Shown piece after piece: positions 22,196 to 30,360 of a DNA stretch of 36,931 nt. The first letter of the stretch is position 1, and each line of letters begins with the position of its first letter. The stretch is from Mycobacterium sp. 1245805.9 (GTDB taxonomy: Bacteria; Actinomycetota; Actinomycetes; Mycobacteriales; Mycobacteriaceae). The translations under genes were made by a program, and so were the position numbers. Under the pieces are notes generated by a model. The model saw nothing but the letters and a program-made list of their open reading frames with translations, was not told where the DNA came from and made no database searches. Where the stretch lies: positions 1 to 36,931 of the forward strand of contig NZ_LZKR01000194.1 in assembly GCF_001672915.1 (NCBI RefSeq). Direction: 5' to 3'.

Positions 22196-23404
22196 GTGAC
22201 GACCAACGTTCAGACGGGTTCCCAAACCGGCCCGGAGACCGTCAGCCTGCGTGACCCCTACCCGTTCTTCGCGCACAGGCGACGGCAGGCCGGCGTGTTC
22301 CGCGGGACGGTCATGGACTACTCCAAGACGCCCGAGTCGCTGCGGCCCAAGCGCGAATATTCCGCGGTGTCGTTCGACGCGGTGAACACGGTGTTCCGCG
22401 ACGGGCGGGTGTTCAGCTCGGCGCCGTACGACAAGACGATCGGCCTCTTCATGGGGCCGACCATCCTGGCGATGGAGGGAAAGAAGCACCGGGAGCACCG
22501 CAACCTGGTGTCCGCGGCGTTCAAGTCCAAAGCCCTTGCCCGGTGGGAGCCCACCATCGTGCGGCCGATCTGCAACGCGTTGATCGACGAGTTCATCGAA
22601 ACCGGCGAAGCCGACCTGGTCCGGCAATTCACCTTCGAGTTTCCCACCCGCGTCATCGCCCAACTGCTCGGCTTGCCGGCCGAGGACCTGCCGATGTTTC
22701 GCAAGCACGCCGTCGCGCTGATCAGCTACCACGTCAACTACGAGCGCGCGTTCGAGGCGTCGGCGGCGCTGAAGGATTACTTCGTCGAGCAGATCGAGCG
22801 GCGCAAGTCAAAGCCGACCGAGGACATCATCGGCGACCTTGTCACCGCCGAGATCGACGGCGAAAAGCTCAGTGACGAAGCGATTTACTCCTTCCTGCGC
22901 CTGCTGCTGCCCGCCGGGCTGGAGACCACGTACCGGTCGTCGGGCAATCTCCTGTATCTGCTGCTGGCCCATCCGGATCAGTTCGCCGCGGTGCAAGCTG
23001 ACCGCGAGCTGCTGCCACAGGCAATCGAGGAGGGGCTGCGCTACGAGACGCCGCTCACCACGGTGCAGCGGTTCACGACGGAGGACACCGTGCTCGAGGG
23101 CGTCGAGATTCCGGCGCGCGCGGTGATCGGCGTGTGCATGGGTTCGGCGAATCGCGACGAGCGACGTTGGGAACGATCCGAGCAGTTCGACATCTTCCGC
23201 AAGCACGCGCCGCACATCTCCTTCGCCGCCGGTGAGCACACCTGCCTGGGCCTGCACCTGGCGCGGCTGGAAACCCGGGTTGCGGTCGGCTGCCTGCTGG
23301 ACCGGTTGGCCAACCTCACCCTGCTGACCGACGGCGACCCGCACATCCACGGCCAGCCCTTCCGTTCCCCGACCGCCCTTCCGGTGACATTCGACGCGAA
23401 GTAG
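22196..23404 (+). CDS. Cytochrome P450 (second of a paralogous pair)
   Basis: This 402-residue P450 has AGLETT (240-245), E279-x-x-R282 and the haem loop FAAGEHTCLG with Cys350. It aligns end to end with the P450 at 3543, so the two arose by duplication, but their N-terminal thirds and substrate-recognition regions differ. GTG 22196 has GGAGA six bases upstream. It leads an operon with a CoA-transferase, a thioesterase and a thiolase-like gene, so its product may enter a CoA-linked degradation route. Control by the palindrome in its promoter is strongly suggested. Confidence 0.95.
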   Translation: MTTNVQTGSQTGPETVSLRDPYPFFAHRRRQAGVFRGTVMDYSKTPESLRPKREYSAVSFDAVNTVFRDGRVFSSAPYDKTIGLFMGPTILAMEGKKHREHRNLVSAAFKSKALARWEPTIVRPICNALIDEFIETGEADLVRQFTFEFPTRVIAQLLGLPAEDLPMFRKHAVALISYHVNYERAFEASAALKDYFVEQIERRKSKPTEDIIGDLVTAEIDGEKLSDEAIYSFLRLLLPAGLETTYRSSGNLLYLLLAHPDQFAAVQADRELLPQAIEEGLRYETPLTTVQRFTTEDTVLEGVEIPARAVIGVCMGSANRDERRWERSEQFDIFRKHAPHISFAAGEHTCLGLHLARLETRVAVGCLLDRLANLTLLTDGDPHIHGQPFRSPTALPVTFDAK

Positions 23405-23414
23405 GGTCCCCAAA

Positions 23415-24641
23415 ATGGTGAAGGTAATGGAGGGCTTTCGGGTCCTGGAGCTTGCGCAGTTCACGTTCGTCCCGGCGGCGGGCGCGATTCTCGCCGACTG
23501 GGGCGCAGACGTCATCAAGGTCGAACACCCGACGCGCGGCGACACCCAGCGCGGCTTCCTCAACATGGGCGGCATCCAGGTCGACCCGAATCGGCACCCG
23601 TTGATGGAGCATCCCAACCGGGGCAAACGCAGCGTCGGCATCGACGTTTCGACGCCGGGCGGCCAGGAAGTGATCTACGAACTGGCCAAGTCATCCGACG
23701 TGTTCCTGACCAACTACATGCCGGCACAACGGCAGAAGCACAAGTTCGACGTGGAGCACATCCGCGCGGTGAACCCGAATATCATCTATGCCCGCGGTTC
23801 GGCCTACGGCGACAAGGGACCCGAGCGCGACGTCGGCGGCTACGACGGGACGGCGTTCTGGACGCGCAGCGGCGTGGGGTATGCGCTGACGCCCGAGGAG
23901 CTGGGCGGCGCGCTGGGACAGGGCATTCCGGCGTTCGGCGACTCCATCGGCGGCATGTTCATCGCCGGCGGCATCTCCGCCGCGCTGCTGCATCGCGAAC
24001 GCACCGGCGAGGCCGTCGAAATGGACGTGTCATTGCTGAGCACGGCCTGGTGGGCGGCGGGCGCCAGCGTGACCCAGGGCATGGAGACCGGCGAGGTCAT
24101 GCGGACATCCATGCCGGGTTCCCTTGCGCCGTCGGTGAACCCCTTCATGGGCAACTACCAAACCTCCGACGGCGGCACGATCAACCTGTGCATCATCAGC
24201 CCGACGGGCATCATCCGGGACACCTTCGAGCACCTCGGCATCCCCGAGGCCGCCGACGACCCCCGCTTCTCCGAGGTGCTGCCGCTGATCCAGAACGCCG
24301 ACGCCGCCGCCGAGTTGATCGCGAAGGCCTTCGCCGCCAAGCCCTTTGAATACTGGCGCCAGCACCTCAAAACGATGAAGGGTCAGTGGGCCCCGTTCCA
24401 GAGCCTCCTCGACCTGGCCAACGACGAGCAGGCGCTCGCCAACGACATGATCGCCGAGGTCGAAGTCGCCAGCGGCGGAAAGCCGTTCCGCGTCGTGCGC
24501 GGCCCGGTCCAGTTCAACCACGAGCCGCTGGTGACGACGCGTGCGCCGCAAGCCTCCGAGCACACCGAGATCGTCTTGATGGAGCTGGGCATGGACTGGG
24601 ACCGCATCGCCGAGCTCAAGGACGCGGGGGCCATCGCTTGA
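23415..24641 (+). CDS. CaiB/BaiF family (family III) CoA-transferase
   Basis: This 408-residue family III CoA-transferase has the N-terminal pattern RVLELAQFTFVPAAGAILADWGADVIKVE (near 9-37), NPNRGKRSVGIDV, and the catalytic Asp144 in GGYDGTAFW, where the CoA-binding interlocked dimer forms a glutamyl/aspartyl-CoA intermediate. It would move CoA between acids, an ATP-free way to activate a pathway intermediate. ATG 23415 has AGGG upstream; ATG 23427 with GAAGG is an alternative. It ends with TTGA overlapping the next gene, so it is co-translated with the thioesterase. Confidence 0.92.
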   Translation: MVKVMEGFRVLELAQFTFVPAAGAILADWGADVIKVEHPTRGDTQRGFLNMGGIQVDPNRHPLMEHPNRGKRSVGIDVSTPGGQEVIYELAKSSDVFLTNYMPAQRQKHKFDVEHIRAVNPNIIYARGSAYGDKGPERDVGGYDGTAFWTRSGVGYALTPEELGGALGQGIPAFGDSIGGMFIAGGISAALLHRERTGEAVEMDVSLLSTAWWAAGASVTQGMETGEVMRTSMPGSLAPSVNPFMGNYQTSDGGTINLCIISPTGIIRDTFEHLGIPEAADDPRFSEVLPLIQNADAAAELIAKAFAAKPFEYWRQHLKTMKGQWAPFQSLLDLANDEQALANDMIAEVEVASGGKPFRVVRGPVQFNHEPLVTTRAPQASEHTEIVLMELGMDWDRIAELKDAGAIA

Positions 24642-25444
24642 CCGACGCCTACTACGAGCTGGTCGATCCGCACGATCCACTCGGTGAGAGGTTCAGCGCT
24701 TCGGATCACGTCATCAGCACGTGGTCGCCGACGATGCAGAATGCGGCACCCGTCTCCGCGCTGCTGGTCCGCGCCCTGGAGGGCTGCTCGGCACGCGACG
24801 ACACAAGGCTGAGCCGCGTCGTCGTCGACCTTCTCGGGCCGGTGCCGGTTGACGGGCCGCTATGGGTCCGCGCGCACGTCGAGCGCCCCGGAACCAAGAT
24901 CGAGTTGCTCAACGCCCAAACGTTGGCGCCAGGTCCCGACGAACGCCCGCGGGCAGTGGCCAACGCCGTCGCGTGGCGCTTTCAGGAGGGCGACGCCGCG
25001 GAGCTGTATTTCACACCGACTCCCCCGCTGCGTCCGGTCGGCGAGGGGCGCCCCCGTCGGCCTGACGGCGACGCGGACCAGACCTACATCCAGAGCCTCG
25101 ATTGGCGCTGGCTCAACGACATCCTCAACGATGTGCCCGGCGAGTGCTGGGCCCGACCCGTCGTCGACCTCGTCATGGGCGAAGCGATGACGCCGATGCA
25201 GCGCCTGTTCGCGGTGGCCGACATCGCCAACGGCATGGGCAGCCGGCTCAGCGTCGCCGAATGGCTTTTTCTCAACACCGATCTCACCGTGCACATCCAC
25301 CGCGTGCCGGAAGGCGACTGGATCGGCGTTCGGGCCGAAAACCATTACGGCCGAGACGGAGTGGGCGTCTCCGTTGCCACGCTTTTCGACGAGCACGGGG
25401 CGGTGGCCGCCCTTCAGCAGGCCCAGCTGGTGCGCCGCCGCTAG
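24638..25444 (+). CDS. Acyl-CoA thioesterase-like double-hotdog protein
   Basis: The 268-residue product has the TesB/4HBT_3-like double-hotdog pattern: an N-terminal hotdog around SDHVISTWSPTMQNAAPVSALLVRALE and a C-terminal one with SVAEWLFLNTDLTVHIHRVPEGDWIGVRAENHYGRDGVG and SVATLFDEHG. Related mycobacterial proteins are thioesterases or hydratase-like proteins. TTG 24638-24640 is the start: it overlaps the CoA-transferase stop as TTGA and has GGGGG about eight bases upstream. It precedes the thiolase-like gene by 25 bases. It could hydrolyse the final acyl-CoA or act on the same ester as the thiolase-like protein. Confidence 0.85.
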   Translation: MTDAYYELVDPHDPLGERFSASDHVISTWSPTMQNAAPVSALLVRALEGCSARDDTRLSRVVVDLLGPVPVDGPLWVRAHVERPGTKIELLNAQTLAPGPDERPRAVANAVAWRFQEGDAAELYFTPTPPLRPVGEGRPRRPDGDADQTYIQSLDWRWLNDILNDVPGECWARPVVDLVMGEAMTPMQRLFAVADIANGMGSRLSVAEWLFLNTDLTVHIHRVPEGDWIGVRAENHYGRDGVGVSVATLFDEHGAVAALQQAQLVRRR

Positions 25445-25469
25445 GGCCGCCGGACACAAGGAGATTCGG

Positions 25470-26618
25470 ATGACGAATGACGTGGCGATCATCGGGGTGG
25501 GCCTGCACCCCTTCGGACGCTTCGAGGGCAAGTCGGCCATGCAGATGGGCGTCGACGCGATCTTCGCCGCCGTCGCGGACGCCGGCATCGACTGGAAGGA
25601 CGTCCAGTTCGCCACCGGCGGCAGCTGGACGGTGGCGAACCCGGACGCCATCGTCGGCATGGTCGGCCTGACCGGCATTCCGTTCACCAACGTGTTCAAC
25701 GCCTGCGCGACGGCGGCCAGCGCGGTCAAGGCCTGCGCCGACGGGATCCGGTTGGGCGACTACGACATCGGCATCGCCATCGGCCTGGACAAGCACCCGC
25801 GCGGGGCGTTCACCGAAGATCCGGCGCTGGTGGGCATGCCGAGGTGGTACGCCGAGAACGGACAGTATCTGACGACCCAGTTCTTCGGCATGAAGGCGAA
25901 CCGGTATCTGCACGACCACAACATCTCCCAGCAGACGCTCGCAAGGGTCGCCGCCAAGAATTTCCGTAACGGGGCGTTGAACCCCAACGCGTTTCGCCGC
26001 AAGCCGATCTCCGAGGAAAGCATTCTCGAATCGCCGGTTCTGAACTACCCGCTGACGCAATACATGTTCTGCGCCCCCGACGAAGGCGCCGCGGCCGCGG
26101 TGATGTGCCGGGCCGACATCGCCCATCGGTATACCTCCAAGCCCGTCTACCTGCGGGCAGTGGACGTGCGCACCCGCCGCTACGGGGCCTACGAGGTCAA
26201 CACCACGTTCGCGCCGGTCGACGAGGATATGGCGCCAACGGTGTACGCCGCGCGTACCGCGTTCGAAAAAGCGGGAGTGGCCCCCGCCGACGTCGACGTG
26301 ATCCAGCTGCAGGACACCGACGCGGGCGCCGAAATCATCCACATGGCCGAGTGCGGGTTCTGTGCGCACGGCGATCAGGAGAAGCTGGTGGCCGACGGCG
26401 CCACCGAGATCGGCGGCCCCATGCCCGTCAACACCGATGGCGGGCTGATCGCCAACGGCGAGCCGATCGGCGCCTCCGGATTGCGCCAGATCCACGAAAT
26501 CGTCCGCCAACTCCGCGGCGAGGCGGGCGATCGTCAGGTCCCCGACGATCCCAAGGTGGGGTTCACCCAGCTATACGGCGCGCCCGGCACCGCCGCGGCA
26601 ACCATCCTGACGACCTGA
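25470..26618 (+). CDS. Thiolase-like (SCP-x/Ltp family) protein with atypical active site
   Basis: This 382-residue protein belongs to the SCP-x-type thiolase/lipid-transfer family. Cys79 (NACATAAS) fits the nucleophile. The HEAF/HDCF motif of thiolases reads QLQDTDAGAE, with Gln281 for the His, and the GHPxG loop reads GEPIGASG, with Glu331 for the His. With both catalytic His lost, ordinary Claisen cleavage is unlikely; known Ltp2-type relatives are retro-aldolases that need a DUF35 partner. No DUF35 gene is visible. ATG 25470 has AAGGAG. It is the last gene of the P450 operon at 22196. Confidence 0.9.
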   Translation: MTNDVAIIGVGLHPFGRFEGKSAMQMGVDAIFAAVADAGIDWKDVQFATGGSWTVANPDAIVGMVGLTGIPFTNVFNACATAASAVKACADGIRLGDYDIGIAIGLDKHPRGAFTEDPALVGMPRWYAENGQYLTTQFFGMKANRYLHDHNISQQTLARVAAKNFRNGALNPNAFRRKPISEESILESPVLNYPLTQYMFCAPDEGAAAAVMCRADIAHRYTSKPVYLRAVDVRTRRYGAYEVNTTFAPVDEDMAPTVYAARTAFEKAGVAPADVDVIQLQDTDAGAEIIHMAECGFCAHGDQEKLVADGATEIGGPMPVNTDGGLIANGEPIGASGLRQIHEIVRQLRGEAGDRQVPDDPKVGFTQLYGAPGTAAATILTT

Positions 26619-26649
26619 GGCTTTGAGCGTTTCCAGTCAGGCTTGAACT

Positions 26650-27249
26650 TCAGGCGGGATCGCTGCGGAAGGACACGATCTGCTTCCAGCGGTTCCCCTC
26701 CGAGCCGACGAAGGTGAAGCCCTCGGGTTCGGCCAGGTCGCGCAGCTCGCGGACGCTGAGCCGGTCGGGGTCGGGGAACATCTCCAGAAAGACCAGCCGC
26801 CCACCAGATTTCAGGACGCTGCGCAGCGATCGCAGACACGCCCGCGGGTCGGGCACCTCTCCGATCACCGCGGCCAGGAAGGCGACGTCGAAGGTGCCAT
26901 CCGGGAAGGGAAGTCCATCACCCGCTTCACCGGCCGTGAAGCCGACGTCATGGAAGCCGGCCCGTTCGAGCTGCCGCTTGGCTTTCTCGAGCATTTCCGG
27001 CTGGATGTCGAACAGATCCAGCTTTCCCCCGCTGAGTCGCTTCGCGATCTCCACGCTGAAAAAGCCGGGGCCCGGCCCGATTTCGAGGACGCGCTCTGTT
27101 CCGGTCAGGCCGAGATGCTCGATGATGCCGGCCGGGTTCATCATGACCCGGCGCAGTGGGTTGTTCAGCGCGATGGCCGCTTGGTGTGGGAAGGGAGAGT
27201 GCGCCTCGCGCCGTTTGCGCCGCAGCGCGCCCAACAATGTGTCCGTCAT
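26650..27249 (-). CDS. SAM-dependent class I methyltransferase
   Basis: This 199-residue methyltransferase has motif I VLEIGPGPGFFSVEIA (near 54-69), an acidic residue ending strand 2 (LFDIQPEM), and the motif with FLAAVIGEVPDP. It resembles UbiE-type methyltransferases acting on small molecules. ATG 27247-27249 has no ribosome site, but a TACCCT hexamer at 27256-27261 fits a leaderless start. That hexamer is part of an 18-bp perfect palindrome, so the gene is probably repressed through it. It faces the frameshifted NAD(P)-binding gene across a 126-base gap. Confidence 0.88.
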   Translation of the reverse strand: MTDTLLGALRRKRREAHSPFPHQAAIALNNPLRRVMMNPAGIIEHLGLTGTERVLEIGPGPGFFSVEIAKRLSGGKLDLFDIQPEMLEKAKRQLERAGFHDVGFTAGEAGDGLPFPDGTFDVAFLAAVIGEVPDPRACLRSLRSVLKSGGRLVFLEMFPDPDRLSVRELRDLAEPEGFTFVGSEGNRWKQIVSFRSDPA

Positions 27250-27251
27250 GA

Positions 27252-27269
27252 AGTTAGGGTACCCTAACT
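27252..27269. promoter_or_regulatory. Perfect 18-bp palindrome at the methyltransferase promoter
   Basis: AGTTAGGGTACCCTAACT is fully self-complementary and contains TAGGGT and TACCCT hexamers that fit -10 elements. It sits two bases upstream of the methyltransferase ATG in the divergent gap. It resembles no operator I know; it is not the IdeR box (spacing differs) nor the cluster operator. Confidence 0.6.
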
Positions 27270-27375
27270 AAGCCGGATTGCAATAGGTTGCGAAGAGCAT
27301 GCGCCGCTCTGCGACGCGACCCCTGTAACTTTCGGCCGGCCCGCTTCGTCGTAGTGGCGAACGGGAGGAGTTCTC

Positions 27376-28088
27376 ATGCAAATTGTCATCTTTGGCGCCA
27401 ACGGATCGACCGGACGACTGCTGACGCGTCGGGCGCTGGATGCCGGTCACATGGCCGTGGCGGTCACCCGGCGGCCCGACGAGTTCCCCATCTCCGACGC
27501 CCGGCTGACCGTCGCGGGCGCGGACGTGCGGCGCGATCAACTCGCCGGGATCGTCGCCGGCGCCGACGCCGTGCTGTCGACGCTCGGGGTGCCGTTCACG
27601 CGCCAGCCCGTCGACACGTATTCCGTCGGCACCCGCAATATCGTCAACGCGATGCGCGCTTCGGGCGTCGGCCGGCTTGTCGTGGTGAGTCCACCGGCGC
27701 CTACCCCGCGCGCGGTCGCCGCCACACCCCGCTTGCGTTGCGACTGTTCGAGCCGATCATCGCCCGCATCATCGGCAAGACCGTCTACGACGACATCCGC
27801 CGGATGGAAACGGTGGTGCGCGACAGCGGCCTGGACTGGACGATCGTGCGCCCGTCGGGGTTGTTCGATTTGCCCAAAATGACGAACTATGTTGCGGGAG
27901 AAACAGATCCGGTTGGCGCCTTTACGGCTCGCGTCGACCTGGCCGACTACCTCGTCAGGCTCGCTCAAGACGGGACGGCAAGATCCAAGACCGTTGTCGT
28001 CTCGACGACCGAGCACACGCCGACGGTGTGGGAGATGGTTCGACGGGAGGCGTTCAAGAGCGAGACGCAGGGCGGAGTGCCGGCTTAA
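27376..28088 (+). pseudogene. NAD(P)-binding (NmrA/SDR-like) protein, frameshifted
   Basis: The frame from ATG 27376 (GGAGGAG upstream) encodes the Rossmann motif GANGSTGR and continues sensibly to VGRLVVVS. It then turns into low-complexity Arg/Ser/Ala sequence. The next frame resumes with TGAYP, then LALRLFEPIIARIIGKTVYDD, LDWTIVRPSGLFDLP and ADLADYLVRLAQDG, a normal atypical-SDR C-terminal half. The junction is at about 27690, where AGTCC stands in place of an expected AGTTCC, a one-base deletion. The combined product would be about 237 residues. It is either a recent pseudogene or a sequencing error; no slippery sequence suggests programmed frameshifting. Confidence 0.8.
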
Positions 28089-28240
28089 CAAACGCCGTTG
28101 ATCGGGTTGCCGTCAGGTGCCCGTGCGGCGACTCCAGGGTTAAATAAGAGCCCCGGGCGAAAATCGCACTGCTGTTGTCATCGGGTTTGCTCGTAGGCTA
28201 ACGCCGAATAGCCTGCTCGAACCCGAGGTCAGGAGTTGCG

Positions 28241-28588
28241 GTGTCCACTACCGAATTTCCATCCGAAGACGTCCCAGTAGCGACGGATGAGCAGTTTGTC
28301 ACCATTCAGGCGAGCCCGGAGTTCGCCGAACTTCGGCGCAGGCTGCGCCGATTCGTGTTCCCGATGACGGCGATCTTCCTCGCCTGGTATGCCGCCTACG
28401 TACTGTTGGGCGCCTTCGCGCACGACTTCATGGCTACCAAGGTCTTCGGCAACGTCAACGCCGGACTGCTGATCGGGCTGGGCCAATTCCTGACAACATT
28501 CATCATCACCGGGCTCTACGTACGGTTCGCCGACCGGGAGCTTGATCCGAGGGCCGCCGCCATCCGTGCGGAAGGCCAGGCGTCATGA
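28241..28588 (+). CDS. DUF485 membrane protein (YjcH-like)
   Basis: This 115-residue protein has two transmembrane helices (FPMTAIFLAWYAAYVLLGAF and a second from GLLIGLGQFLTTFIITGLYV) after a soluble head with FAELRRRLRRFVFP. This is the DUF485 family, which in bacteria is encoded immediately before acetate symporter genes. GTG 28241 has AGGAG. Its stop overlaps the ActP-type start as ATGA. It is likely an accessory subunit of that transporter. Confidence 0.92.
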   Translation: MSTTEFPSEDVPVATDEQFVTIQASPEFAELRRRLRRFVFPMTAIFLAWYAAYVLLGAFAHDFMATKVFGNVNAGLLIGLGQFLTTFIITGLYVRFADRELDPRAAAIRAEGQAS

Positions 28589-30225
28589 CGCTGCTCGCGG
28601 CCGGACAGCAGACGATCGGTAATCCCGTCGCCAACATCGCGATCTTCGCCGTTTTCGTCCTCATCACCCTCTACGTGGTGATCCGGGCCAGCCAGCGGAA
28701 CGCCACCGCGACCGAGTTCTTCACCGCCGACCGGGCGTTCTCGGGACCGCAGAACGGCATCGCCATCGCCGGCGACTACCTGTCGGCGGCCAGCTTCCTC
28801 GGCATCGCCGGCGCGATCGCCGTCTACGGCTATGACGGGTTCCTGTATTCGATCGGATTCCTGGTGGCCTGGTTGGTGGCCCTGCTCTTGGTCGCCGAAC
28901 TGATCCGCAACACAGGAAAATTCACCATGGCGGACGTCCTGAGCTTCCGGCTCAGGCAGCGCCCGGTGCGGTTGGTCGCGGCGATCTCGACGCTGACGGT
29001 CTCCCTGTTCTACCTGCTCGCCCAGATGGCCGGCGCGGGTGGTCTGGTTGCGCTGCTGCTGAATGTCAAAGGGCGCCTGGGTGAGTCGATCGTCATCGCG
29101 GTCGTCGGCGTCCTGATGATCGTCTATGTCCTGGTCGGTGGGATGAAGGGCACCACGTGGGTGCAGATCATCAAGGCCGTCCTGTTGATCCTCGGCGCGG
29201 CGACGATGACGGTGATGGTGCTGGCGAAGTTCGGCATGAACTTCTCCGACATCCTGGGTTCGGCGCAGTCGGCGGTGTCACACGCCACCACCAAGGGTGT
29301 TTCCAGCCGCAACGTGTTGGCCCCCGGCGCGCAGTACGGCGGGTCGACGACGTCGAAAATCAACCTGCTGTCGCTGGGCCTTGCGCTGGTGCTGGGTACT
29401 GCCGGCCTGCCCCACGTGCTGATGCGCTTTTACACGGTGCCGACCGCGAAAGAGGCGCGCCGGTCGGTGGTCTGGGCGATCGGCCTGATCGGCGCCTTCT
29501 ATCTGTTCACGCTGGCGCTGGGCTACGGCGCGGCCGCCATTGTCGGCCCCGACCGGATCCTCAAGGCCGCCGGCGGGCAGAACTCGGCGGCGCCGTTGCT
29601 GGCGTTCCATCTCGGCGGCGTGATCCTGCTCGGCGTCATCTCCGCGGTGGCGTTCGCGACGATCCTCGCCGTGGTCGCGGGTCTGACGATCACCGCGTCG
29701 ACCTCGTTCGCCCACGACATCTACGCCAGCCTGATCAAGCGCCACAAGGTCACCGAGAGCGAACAGGTCCGGGTCTCGCGCATCACCGCCGTGGTGCTCG
29801 GCATCTTCGGCATCGCGCTCGGCATCCTGGCCAACGGCCAGAACGTCGCTTTCCTGGTGGCCCTCGCGTTCGCGGTCGCGGCCTCGGCCAACCTGCCGAC
29901 GATCCTGTATTCGCTTTATTGGCAGCGGTTTAACACCCGCGGCGCGCTGTGGAGCATGTACGGCGGGCTGATCTCGACCATCGTGTTGATCATCTTCTCG
30001 CCCGCGGTGTCGGGCGCGAAGACCGCGATGCTCCCCGGCGCCGACTTCGCCTGGTTCCCGCTCGCCAACCCCGGCATCGTGTCGATCCCGCTGGCATTCG
30101 TCCTCGGCATCGTCGGCACGCTGTCGTCGTCCGACCGCGGCGACCCGGAGCGCAACGCCGAGATGGAGGTCCGCTCGCTTACCGGCATCGGCGCTGAGAA
30201 GGCCGTGCTTTCACCGAACGTGTAA
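28585..30225 (+). CDS. actP: Solute:sodium symporter, acetate permease ActP-like
   Basis: This 546-residue integral membrane protein of the SSS family has about 13 helices, with the conserved EFFTADRAFSGPQNGIAIAGDYLSAASFLGIAGAI segment near residues 43-78 and HVLMRFYTVPTAKEARRSV in the middle. With the preceding DUF485 gene it forms the typical yjcH-actP pair, which imports acetate, propionate or other short monocarboxylates with a cation. That fits a bacterium growing on products of the neighbouring acyl-CoA catabolism, but no shared regulatory motif is seen. The stop codon is followed by an 11-bp inverted repeat that may end transcription. Confidence 0.92.
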   Translation: MTLLAAGQQTIGNPVANIAIFAVFVLITLYVVIRASQRNATATEFFTADRAFSGPQNGIAIAGDYLSAASFLGIAGAIAVYGYDGFLYSIGFLVAWLVALLLVAELIRNTGKFTMADVLSFRLRQRPVRLVAAISTLTVSLFYLLAQMAGAGGLVALLLNVKGRLGESIVIAVVGVLMIVYVLVGGMKGTTWVQIIKAVLLILGAATMTVMVLAKFGMNFSDILGSAQSAVSHATTKGVSSRNVLAPGAQYGGSTTSKINLLSLGLALVLGTAGLPHVLMRFYTVPTAKEARRSVVWAIGLIGAFYLFTLALGYGAAAIVGPDRILKAAGGQNSAAPLLAFHLGGVILLGVISAVAFATILAVVAGLTITASTSFAHDIYASLIKRHKVTESEQVRVSRITAVVLGIFGIALGILANGQNVAFLVALAFAVAASANLPTILYSLYWQRFNTRGALWSMYGGLISTIVLIIFSPAVSGAKTAMLPGADFAWFPLANPGIVSIPLAFVLGIVGTLSSSDRGDPERNAEMEVRSLTGIGAEKAVLSPNV

Positions 30226-30262
30226 CTGCTGCGACGACACGCCGATGCGGATCGCAGCAGTT
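30224..30262 (+). terminator. Inverted repeat after actP, possible terminator
   Basis: AACTGCTGCGA (30224-30234) and TCGCAGCAGTT (30252-30262) are perfectly complementary 11-bp arms around a 17-base loop. It begins at the last two bases of the actP stop codon and ends with TTT but no real U tract, as is common for mycobacterial terminators. It lies between convergent genes. Confidence 0.5.
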
Positions 30263-30360
30263 TCACGCTCGGCGATCGCGCGGTCATTGCCATACGGTTC
30301 GTTTGAATCAGTCGGGTGCTGGCTGTTGATAAAAGAACGGGTTCGCCAAGCGACAGCTGA

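Noticed and set aside
27252..27269. Possible IdeR iron box
   Set aside because: The half-sites GTTAGG and CCTAAC occur, but the spacing is about four bases longer than in the IdeR consensus and no iron-related gene follows.
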